A stretch of 5,781 nt of DNA from an uncultured Bacteroidia bacterium (GTDB lineage Bacteria > Bacteroidota > Bacteroidia > Bacteroidales > UBA932), in contig CACXHG010000084.1 in assembly GCA_902767355.1 (NCBI GenBank), forward strand, positions 1 to 5,781. The letters are read 5' to 3'. Below, piece by piece: positions 1-5,529 of this stretch; within the stretch, counting starts at the first letter, position 1, and every line of letters starts with the position of its first letter. The notes beneath the pieces were generated by a model, which worked only from the letters and a program-made list of their open reading frames with translations, was not told where the DNA came from and ran no database searches. The translations under genes were made by a program, and so were the position numbers.

Positions 1-14
1 AGCCGATATATGAC

Positions 15-24
15 TACGTTTTTG
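15..24 (+). promoter_or_regulatory. Possible -7-like element before the degV-family gene
   Basis: TACGTTTTTG ends 4 bp before the ATG at 29, the same distance as the element in front of the peptidase gene. It departs from TAnnTTTG by two extra T bases between TA and the final G, and the matching -33 box would lie outside the window, so this is a weak call. It would mark the start of the five-gene operon if real. Confidence 0.25.
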
Positions 25-28
25 TATT

Positions 29-898
29 ATGCTGACATTCTTTTCTGACACTGATTGCGACATTACCCCCAAAGAGTGCGCCGAGTATGGCATCAAAATG
101 ATTAGTATGCCCTACACCGTGGGCGACAAGGTGATACGTCCCTACGTGGATTTTGAAGAGTTTGACGCTCACGCTTTTTACGATATGCTCAGGCGCGGCA
201 CTATGCCCACCACCAGCGCGATGAGCGAAGACTTCTATGTAAAGACTTTTGAGCCCGAATTCGCCGCGGGCAATGACATACTCTATGTCCACTTCTCCGC
301 CGCCACTTCCAATACTTTCAACATTATGGAGATGGCAGTGAACAAGTTGCTGGAAAAGTATCCCGGACGCAAGTTCACCCATATCGACACCAAGGGCATC
401 ACCGCCCTCTCATATAACATCGTGCTGGAGATTGCCGACCTTCTGAAGGCTGGCAAGACAGTGGAAGAGATTGTGGAATGGGCTAAGGTCGAAGTGCCCA
501 AGTTCCCGATGTACTTCTTTGCCGACGACCTCAAATTCTTCCGCCGCAGCGGCCGTGTGAGCGGTCTGGCGGCCACTATGGGCGGCCTTATAGGCATCCG
601 TCCCATCATCCATCTGGACGATACCGGCACAATGGTATCCATAGGCAAGGAGACCGGCCGCGCCAAGGCCATCGCCCGCCTGGTGAACTACGTGGTGGAG
701 CTTGGTGACGATGTTAAAGGCCACCGCGTGCTCATAGGCCACACCGACGTTCCCGAAATCGCCGCCGAGGCCGAGCGCCAGCTCAAAGAGAAGTTCGGTG
801 ACGATTTGAATGTCATAATACACAACGTGAACCCCACCATCGGCAGCCATTGCGGCCCCAACGCACTGGGCATCTGCTTCCACGCAATCCACAGATAA
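29..898 (+). CDS. DegV family (FakB-like) fatty-acid-binding protein
   Basis: A 289-residue protein, the usual full length for the DegV family. Members whose function is known (FakB of Firmicutes) bind a fatty acid in the cytoplasm and present it to the kinase FakA, giving acyl-phosphate. Visible family landmarks are the N-terminal DTDCD strand (residues 7-11), the TTSAMS loop (61-66) matching the usual TSQPS-type motif, the SAATSNTF turn (90-97) matching SSGLSGTY, the DTKG segment (120-123), the basic FRRSGRVSG motif (171-179) and the C-terminal GSHCGP loop (272-277). By alignment from memory, Thr61/Thr62, Ser94 and His274 fall where FakB proteins hydrogen-bond the lipid carboxylate. The start at 29 is chosen because DegV proteins begin directly at this strand and an in-frame TGA lies at 11-13. 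It is 5 bp from the next gene and heads the apparent operon. No FakA-like kinase is in the window. The family call is firm; the lipid bound is inferred. Confidence 0.93.
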   Translation: MLTFFSDTDCDITPKECAEYGIKMISMPYTVGDKVIRPYVDFEEFDAHAFYDMLRRGTMPTTSAMSEDFYVKTFEPEFAAGNDILYVHFSAATSNTFNIMEMAVNKLLEKYPGRKFTHIDTKGITALSYNIVLEIADLLKAGKTVEEIVEWAKVEVPKFPMYFFADDLKFFRRSGRVSGLAATMGGLIGIRPIIHLDDTGTMVSIGKETGRAKAIARLVNYVVELGDDVKGHRVLIGHTDVPEIAAEAERQLKEKFGDDLNVIIHNVNPTIGSHCGPNALGICFHAIHR

Positions 899-903
899 TC
901 GCC

Positions 904-2025
904 ATGATAACCGTCCAGCAAGTCACCACCCGCCGCCAGCAGAAACAGTTTCTGGATTTTCCGTTGAAACTCTACAAAGACTGCAAATGCTACATCCCGC
1001 CGCTGTATTCAGACGAGAAAAAGATTTTCCGCAAGGATTATGTCTATAACGAAACTTGCGAACACGTCTATTTCAACGCCTACAAGGACGGGGCTATGGC
1101 GGGCCGCATCAGCTGCATCATCCAGCGCGCCGCCAATGCCAAATACAAGCAGAAGCGCTGCCGCTTCACCCGCTTCGACGTGATAGAAGATTTTCAGGTT
1201 GCCCAAAAGCTGTTCGAAACCGCAGAAGCCTGGGCCCTCGGGCAGGGAATGACCGAGGTTCAGGGGCCCATGGGTTTCTCCGACCTGGAGCGAGAAGGCA
1301 TGCTTGTGGGCGGCTACGAATATCCGGCGACCTTCGAAGAGACCTACAACTATCCGTATTACGGCGATTTTATGGAGCGGCTCGGCTACCGCAAGGAAGT
1401 TGACTGGACCGGCAGCCGGCTGCGCCTTCCGAAAGATTATAATGGCGAGCTGGAGCAAATGGCCGACTATGTGATGCGCCGATACAAGCTGCATCTGGCC
1501 ACCGCAGGCAGCACAAAGGAATATCTGGCAAAATATGCCGACGGCTTCTTTGAACTGCTGGACAAGTCTTACGACCTGATTTACGGGTCGGTGCCCTTTA
1601 CGCCGGCCATGAAAAAGTTGATGCTGGACAACTTTGGCCTGATATTGAGCAAGGACAATCTGGTGATAGTGCTGGACGAGAACGAAAAGATGATTTGCAT
1701 GGGTCTGGCCTTCCCTTCCATCGGCGAGGCCCTTCGCCCTTCCGGCGGACGCCTGACCCCGGGAGCCCTGGTCCGCGTGCTGCGGGCCATAAAGCATCCG
1801 AAGGTCCTGGACCTGGGGCTGGTGGGCGTCGATCCCGAGTGGCTCAACCGCGGCATCAGCGTGGTGATTTCGGCGGCGATGGTCAAAATGCTCAAAATGC
1901 CCGGCGTGCTCTATGCCGAGACCAACATGAACCTGGAAGAGAACTATGCCATCCAAAACCAGTGGAAACGCTTTGACGAACAGAAGATAAAACTGCACCG
2001 TTGCTATGTTAAAAGTCTTGCTTGA
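904..2025 (+). CDS. GNAT-like N-acetyltransferase superfamily protein, substrate unknown
   Basis: A 373-residue cytoplasmic protein, recognised from memory as a large GNAT-like family usually annotated as hypothetical or N-acetyltransferase. Typical landmarks are the N-terminal FPLKLYKDCKCYIPPLYSDE stretch (19-38), the YKDGAMAGRIS strand (60-70), the GPMGFSDLEREGMLVGG block (121-137), the YNYPYY motif (148-153) and a C-terminal half with GLVGVDPEWLNRGISV (305-320), resembling the acetyl-CoA-binding region of GNAT folds, ending in NQWKRFDEQ...RCYVKSL. The frame is open back to an ATG at 850, but that would overlap degV by 49 bp and add 18 residues of no family character, so the ATG at 904, 5 bp after degV, is chosen. 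The 3' end overlaps plsX by 20 bp, suggesting coupled translation. Sitting between a fatty-acid-binding protein and PlsX makes an acyl or lipid-related substrate thinkable, but nothing in the sequence proves it. Confidence 0.8.
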   Translation: MITVQQVTTRRQQKQFLDFPLKLYKDCKCYIPPLYSDEKKIFRKDYVYNETCEHVYFNAYKDGAMAGRISCIIQRAANAKYKQKRCRFTRFDVIEDFQVAQKLFETAEAWALGQGMTEVQGPMGFSDLEREGMLVGGYEYPATFEETYNYPYYGDFMERLGYRKEVDWTGSRLRLPKDYNGELEQMADYVMRRYKLHLATAGSTKEYLAKYADGFFELLDKSYDLIYGSVPFTPAMKKLMLDNFGLILSKDNLVIVLDENEKMICMGLAFPSIGEALRPSGGRLTPGALVRVLRAIKHPKVLDLGLVGVDPEWLNRGISVVISAAMVKMLKMPGVLYAETNMNLEENYAIQNQWKRFDEQKIKLHRCYVKSLA

Positions 2026-3025
2026 TTGTTTCGGCGGCGACCACAGCCCCGAAGCCAATGTAGAAGGAGCCCTGGCGGCACTGGACCGGCTGAGCGACAT
2101 CAGCCTGATACTCACCGGCGACGAGGCTGCCCTGAAGCGTTGCCTGGACGGCCGCCGCTACGATGCCGGCCGCCTGGAGATAGTGCACGCCCCCGAGGTT
2201 ATCGGCTGCGACGAAAAGCCCATAGACGCGGTGCGGCTCAAGAAAGACAGTTCCATGATGAAGGCCATTCGGCTTTTGCGCGACGACGAGGGCATCGGCG
2301 CCATGGTCTCTACCGGCAGCACCGGCGCCCTGGTGGCAGCCGCCCTGACGCGCATCGGCCGCATCCGGGGCGTCATCCGGCCCGCCTTCTGCCCCATCCT
2401 CCCCACTATGTCCGGCGGTCTGGTGGGCATCTGCGACAGCGGCGCCAATGTAGAGGTCAGCCCCGAAATGCTGCGCCAGTTCGGCATTATGGCCAGCGTA
2501 TATATGGAGGGCGTATATGGGGTCAGTCAGCCTCGCGTTTCGCTGCTCAATGTTGGAAAAGAGGCCGAAAAAGGCGATGAAATTCATCAACAGGCACACA
2601 TTTTGCTCTCCAATACCCCCGAGCTCAATTTCGTGGGCAATATGGAGAGCCGCGACCTGCTTGGCGGCAGCTACGATGTGGTTGTGGCCGACGGTTTTTC
2701 CGGCAACGTGCTGGTAAAGACCACCGAAGGTACTGCACTCCAGTTGTTGGGAAAGCTCAAGAAGGACATCTACTCCCGCACGCTCTACAAGCTGGGGGCA
2801 TTGCTTATGAAGAAGATGTTTGCCGACGAGAAGGAGTTTATGAACTACCAGAACTACGGCGGCAGCGTGCTCCTGGGCCTGGAAAAGACAGTGGTAAAAG
2901 GGCACGGAAGCGCCAAGGCGGTGTCAGTTGCAAAATGCATCGAACAGGCCTATCGTATGGAAACCAGTTCCATCGCCGCCCGCACGGAAGAGATTATTAT
3001 GAAGTACGAGCATTACGACTATTAA
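2006..3025 (+). CDS. plsX: Phosphate acyltransferase PlsX
   Basis: A 339-residue protein of normal PlsX length. PlsX is a peripheral membrane enzyme converting acyl-ACP plus phosphate to acyl-phosphate and ACP. PlsY then uses the acyl-phosphate to acylate glycerol-3-phosphate; in the reverse direction PlsX loads acyl chains onto ACP. Family signatures are DCFGGDHSP near the N-terminus (7-15, usually DAMGGDxAP), VSTGSTGALV (101-110, usually SAGNTGA), DSGANVE (144-150), LNVGKEAEKG (181-190), FVGNMESRD (209-217), DGFSGNVLVKTTEG (229-242), NYGGSVLLG (283-291) and KGHGSA (298-303). The start at 2006 is the first Met before the conserved strand and gives a 20-bp overlap with the upstream gene; the stop is 4 bp before the ACP start. 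The overall sequence resembles clostridial PlsX, and the plsX-acp order is also the clostridial one. By contrast, I recall Bacteroidota plsX normally sitting with rpmF and fabH. Confidence 0.95.
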   Translation: MLKVLLDCFGGDHSPEANVEGALAALDRLSDISLILTGDEAALKRCLDGRRYDAGRLEIVHAPEVIGCDEKPIDAVRLKKDSSMMKAIRLLRDDEGIGAMVSTGSTGALVAAALTRIGRIRGVIRPAFCPILPTMSGGLVGICDSGANVEVSPEMLRQFGIMASVYMEGVYGVSQPRVSLLNVGKEAEKGDEIHQQAHILLSNTPELNFVGNMESRDLLGGSYDVVVADGFSGNVLVKTTEGTALQLLGKLKKDIYSRTLYKLGALLMKKMFADEKEFMNYQNYGGSVLLGLEKTVVKGHGSAKAVSVAKCIEQAYRMETSSIAARTEEIIMKYEHYDY

Positions 3026-3029
3026 GGAT

Positions 3030-3257
3030 ATGTACGACAAAGTAAAAGAGATACTCGCCCGCCAGCTGCGGGTTTCACCTGACAAAGTGACACTGGATGC
3101 ACACATCAAGCGCGACCTCAAGGCCGATTCGCTGGATATTCTGCAGCTGCTGATGAGGCTCGAAGACGACTACGGCCTGGTGATTCCCGACCAGGCCCTG
3201 GCGAAATTCGAGACCGTGGGCGATGTAGTCAATTATTTGGATTCTATAGAGAAATAA
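3030..3257 (+). CDS. acpP: Acyl carrier protein
   Basis: A 75-residue acidic helical protein of standard ACP length. The DSLD motif (residues 33-36) contains Ser34, the site for the 4'-phosphopantetheine arm that carries acyl chains as thioesters. The surrounding pattern is the usual one: a first helix (MYDKVKEILARQL), a long loop, DLKADSLDILQLLMRLEDDYG for helix II, and the closing FETVGDVVNYL helix. Lys31 replaces the common Gly in LGADSL. AAGGA lies only one base before the ATG and overlaps the plsX stop, too close for a normal ribosome binding site, so reinitiation after plsX is more likely. Its stop shares a base with the next start (TAATG). It is a natural partner for the adjacent PlsX. 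Whether it is the housekeeping ACP or a dedicated extra copy cannot be told here; the symbol assumes the general type. Confidence 0.93.
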   Translation: MYDKVKEILARQLRVSPDKVTLDAHIKRDLKADSLDILQLLMRLEDDYGLVIPDQALAKFETVGDVVNYLDSIEK

Positions 3258-3259
3258 TG
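3255..3259 (+). promoter_or_regulatory. TAATG stop-start overlap coupling ACP and LolA-like genes
   Basis: The ACP stop TAA (3255-3257) shares its last A with the ATG (3257-3259) of the LolA-like gene. No separate Shine-Dalgarno sequence is evident before this ATG, so ribosomes finishing the ACP probably reinitiate here, keeping the two proteins in step. Confidence 0.6.
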
Positions 3260-3778
3260 AAAAAACTGATTCTTATTGTTTGCGCAGCGCTTGTCTCGCT
3301 GGCCTCTTTTGCACAGAAATACGACACTGATTTCAGCCAGATACGGCGTCTGAAAGTTTCCGGCAGGACCTCCACAATGAAAGGCCATCTGACCTTCGAC
3401 GGCAAGGAAAACCTGGTGATGAATTATTCCGATCCCGACGGGGATTATTTCATTGTCGATGGCAATATGGTGAAATTTAACCTCCTGGGCAAGAAGGCCG
3501 AGATGGACGCCAGCAAGGTATCTATGGTCACCCTGCAGCGCTCCACCCTGCTCAACTGCCTCACCGGCAACTGGGAGCAGGCCGCCAAAGACAATAACGC
3601 CACCACCGAAGTCACCGAAAAGACCGGTTTCCGCACAGTCAAGATCACGGCCGGCGGCGTGATACCCCGCGGCGGCTACAAGGCTGTCATTCTTACCTAC
3701 CGCATCAAGGACGGCCGTCTGAAGCGTCTGGTGCTGGAAGAGCCCGCCGGCATCGAGAACACCTACGAAATCCAATAA
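3257..3778 (+). CDS. LolA-like periplasmic protein (putative lipoprotein or lipid carrier)
   Basis: A 173-residue exported protein. Residues 1-20 form a signal peptide: basic MKK, a hydrophobic core, and SFAQ with probable cleavage after Ala19 (A-S-F-A) or Gln20. The mature part resembles the half-barrel of LolA-like proteins: LKVSGRTSTMKGHLTFDGKE (32-51), then NLVMNYSDPDGDYFIVDGN (52-70), which matches the typical '...yspegdyfvidGk' strands, then a linker helix and C-terminal strands (VILTYRIKDGRLKRLVLEE, 144-162). LolA carries lipoproteins from the inner to the outer membrane; shorter Bacteroidota paralogues are found beside acyl carrier proteins in lipid and polyene gene clusters. Its ATG overlaps the ACP stop by one base, so it is almost certainly translated from the same message. 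The fold call is by pattern from memory and the specific cargo is unknown. It could instead be another small periplasmic beta protein. Confidence 0.65.
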   Translation: MKKLILIVCAALVSLASFAQKYDTDFSQIRRLKVSGRTSTMKGHLTFDGKENLVMNYSDPDGDYFIVDGNMVKFNLLGKKAEMDASKVSMVTLQRSTLLNCLTGNWEQAAKDNNATTEVTEKTGFRTVKITAGGVIPRGGYKAVILTYRIKDGRLKRLVLEEPAGIENTYEIQ

Positions 3779-3795
3779 GCCTCAAGGCCTGCACA

Positions 3796-3818
3796 TTTGG
3801 CAGATACGCCAGGTTTTT
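3796..3818 (+). terminator. Weak hairpin plus T-run after the LolA-like gene
   Basis: TGGC (3798-3801) pairs with GCCA (3808-3811) across a 6-base loop. Two G-U pairs can extend the stem to 3796-3813, and TTTTT follows directly at 3814-3818. It lies 18 bp after the LolA-like stop and is placed to end the degV-to-lolA transcript. The stem is short and only four pairs are Watson-Crick, so termination may be partial. It overlaps the TTTG box of the downstream promoter. Confidence 0.3.
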
Positions 3819-3827
3819 GTAACTTGG
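3796..3827 (+). promoter_or_regulatory. Bacteroidota-type -33/-7 promoter for the M64 peptidase gene
   Basis: TTTG at 3796-3799 is followed after 20 bp by TAACTTGG at 3820-3827, one mismatch from the Bacteroidota -7 consensus TAnnTTTG with normal spacing. Only 4 bp separate it from the ATG at 3832, so transcription would start at or within a few bases of the start codon, giving a leaderless or nearly leaderless message. The gene's separation from the upstream operon by a 53-bp gap supports its own promoter. Confidence 0.55.
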
Positions 3828-3831
3828 CAAA

Positions 3832-5526
3832 ATGAAAGCTTTTGTCAAGGCTATGGCGCTTCTGTGCGTCGCGGCGCTTACGCTCGCGGCCAATTGTCGT
3901 CACGACCCGCCAATCCCGCCCGGGCCGGAACCTCCCGGTCCCGACCCTGCGGTGGTGATAGACGAATCTTTCAGCGTTTCCTGCAACGGGTCCATCCTTA
4001 CCCTTACGGTGACAGTGGCCGAAAGCTGGACCGCGAGCGTCGCCCAGGGGGTGGACTGGTGCGTCCTGGAAAGTTCTTCCGGCGGTGCCGGAGAAGGCAC
4101 CATCAAGGCCACGGTCAGCCCCAATACGGGCTTTGAAGACCGCGACTGCTACATCTACATAGCTTTCGACAGCAATTCCGCCGGAAAGATCCACGTGATC
4201 CAGGCCCGCCAGGAGGTCCTCTCGGCCGCTCCGTCCGCAGTAGAAGCCACCTCCGACGGCGGGGAATTCTCCATAACTCTGACGGCCAACATAGAATATG
4301 CTGTTACAGCTTCCGATGACTGGCTCGGCTGGACTGATGCAGCCGCCGGCAGCGATGGAGCCCTGAAGCGCGCATGCACGCTCACGGTGGCGGAGAACCC
4401 CGCCGAAGAGCCGCGCTCGGGCACTGTCATCCTCTCCGGCAACGGCCTCAGCCAGACCATTAGCGTGACCCAGGCCGGGGCGCAGGACGTTACCGACCCG
4501 CTGGACGGCATAGTGACCACCTTGCAGACCCACGGCGAAGGGGCCGGCATCCCGCTGATTTTGATGGGCGACGCCTTTACGCACGACGATATAGACAGCG
4601 GCCTTTACCTGAGCCTGATGACGCGCGCCGCCGAGGCCTTCTTTTCCGAGGAGCCGTATTCCAGCTACCGCCAATTGTTCGACGTCTATGTGGTGAATGT
4701 GGCCTCCGAGCCATATACCGACTTTTCTTCCGGCAGCTCCACCACCCTCGGCAGCTGGTTCGGCGAAGGCACCCATGTCGGCGCTGACCTGAGCGCATGC
4801 CGCAAATACGCCCTCAAGGCCATTGGCGGCGAAGACCTGGACAAGTCGCTGACCATCGTGCTGCTTAACAGGCAATACCACGCCGGCCGCTGCTATATGT
4901 CCTTCGTGCATCGCGAAGACGCCCCGGGCGGCGACTGCGCCCGCGGCGAAGCCTATGCCCTTATGGCCCTGGGCGACGACGACCAGGATTTTGCCACGCT
5001 GGTAATCCACGAGGCCGGCGGCCACGGCTTCGGCAAGCTGGCCGACGAATATTGCTACGAAGGGATGGGCAGCATTCCGCAGCAGGAAGCCGAAATGTAC
5101 CGCTCGCTGCAGACCTTGAGCCGCGCCTATATGAACGTCAGTTTCTCGGCAGAAGAGCTTCCCTGGCAGCACTTTCTGGAGGACGGGCGCTATGCCGCAG
5201 ACGGCCTCGGAACTTTCGAAGGCGGCTGCCTGTATGAACACGGGGTCTGGCGCGCCAGCGAAAACAGCGTGATGAACTACGCCCCGCGCGGCTTCAACGC
5301 CCCCGGCCGCGAAGCCATCTGGCTGCGCCTGGGCAAGCTCGCCTATGGCAGCGAGTGGGAATATGACTGGGAAGATTTCGTCGCCTACGACGCTGTCAAC
5401 CGCAAGGATCCCGAGCCTGAGCCTGGCGGCGGAGACACCGCGACCAAGACTGCGTCAGAGCGCAAAAAAATGAGCAGAGCCCCGTTCAGAGCGCCCTGCC
5501 CGCCTCCGGTTATCCTAAGTTATTAA
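3832..5526 (+). CDS. Secreted M64-family zinc peptidase (IgA-peptidase type) with BACON domains
   Basis: A 564-residue export-targeted protein. Residues 1-21 are a signal sequence before Cys22, but the lipobox is poor (A-A-N-C, Asn at -1). A proline/glycine linker (26-40) follows. Two BACON-like beta domains come next, about 44-128 and 129-216, each with a central tryptophan (W75VD.., WLGW at 164-167) and ending in IHVIQARQ and ISVTQAG strands; BACON domains are thought to bind carbohydrate or mucin. The M64 catalytic region starts near 225 with IPLILMGDAFT. It contains the metal motif HEAGGHGFGKLADEY (393-407) and the conserved GVWRASENSVMNY (471-483) and FNAPGREAIWLR (488-499) blocks. The first two His are spaced HExxxH rather than HExxH. 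A second low-complexity linker (526-535) and a basic tail end the protein. The M64 prototype cleaves IgA; the substrate here is unknown. The gene has its own promoter-like element 4 bp upstream of the ATG. Confidence 0.88.
   Translation: MKAFVKAMALLCVAALTLAANCRHDPPIPPGPEPPGPDPAVVIDESFSVSCNGSILTLTVTVAESWTASVAQGVDWCVLESSSGGAGEGTIKATVSPNTGFEDRDCYIYIAFDSNSAGKIHVIQARQEVLSAAPSAVEATSDGGEFSITLTANIEYAVTASDDWLGWTDAAAGSDGALKRACTLTVAENPAEEPRSGTVILSGNGLSQTISVTQAGAQDVTDPLDGIVTTLQTHGEGAGIPLILMGDAFTHDDIDSGLYLSLMTRAAEAFFSEEPYSSYRQLFDVYVVNVASEPYTDFSSGSSTTLGSWFGEGTHVGADLSACRKYALKAIGGEDLDKSLTIVLLNRQYHAGRCYMSFVHREDAPGGDCARGEAYALMALGDDDQDFATLVIHEAGGHGFGKLADEYCYEGMGSIPQQEAEMYRSLQTLSRAYMNVSFSAEELPWQHFLEDGRYAADGLGTFEGGCLYEHGVWRASENSVMNYAPRGFNAPGREAIWLRLGKLAYGSEWEYDWEDFVAYDAVNRKDPEPEPGGGDTATKTASERKKMSRAPFRAPCPPPVILSY
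5464..5499 (-). terminator. Rho-independent terminator for the minus-strand gene, inside the peptidase coding tail
   Basis: Read on the minus strand, GCAGGGC (5499-5493) pairs with GCTCTGC (5480-5474) as a 7-bp stem with one G-U pair and a 12-base loop. Three bases later comes a run of seven T (5470-5464). It starts about 30 bp beyond the minus-strand stop codon, the expected place. The gap between the convergent genes is only 3 bp, so a terminator has to lie within the opposite gene's coding sequence. Confidence 0.45.
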
Positions 5527-5529
5527 CGC

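Noticed and set aside
1..48. Tail of an upstream gene at the left edge
   Set aside because: Plus frames end at 11-13, 33-35 and 46-48, so a preceding gene could end in any of these, but 10-15 codons are too few to identify one.
850..903. Upstream ATG at 850 as the start of the GNAT-like gene
   Set aside because: It would overlap degV by 49 bp and add 18 residues without family character. The ATG at 904 matches the usual N-terminus.
1009..2905. Long minus-strand open frames (1009-2115 and 2009-2905) antisense to the GNAT-like gene and plsX
   Set aside because: Both are in codon register with the plus genes and arise from the same codon avoidance; the plus-strand products are conserved families.
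3779..3790. Short palindrome-like GCCTCAAGGC just after the LolA-like stop as a terminator
   Set aside because: The stem is only three to four pairs with a tiny loop and no T-run. The hairpin at 3796-3818 is a better candidate.
3910..3951. GC-rich repeat-like run encoding the Pro/Gly linker
   Set aside because: It is low-complexity protein coding (PPGPEPPGPDP type), not an independent DNA repeat.
3763..5241. A 492-codon minus-strand open frame antisense to the peptidase gene
   Set aside because: It is in exact codon register with the plus-strand gene, so it stays open simply because that gene avoids TTA, CTA and TCA codons. Its translation has no recognisable domain, while the plus frame has a full domain set.
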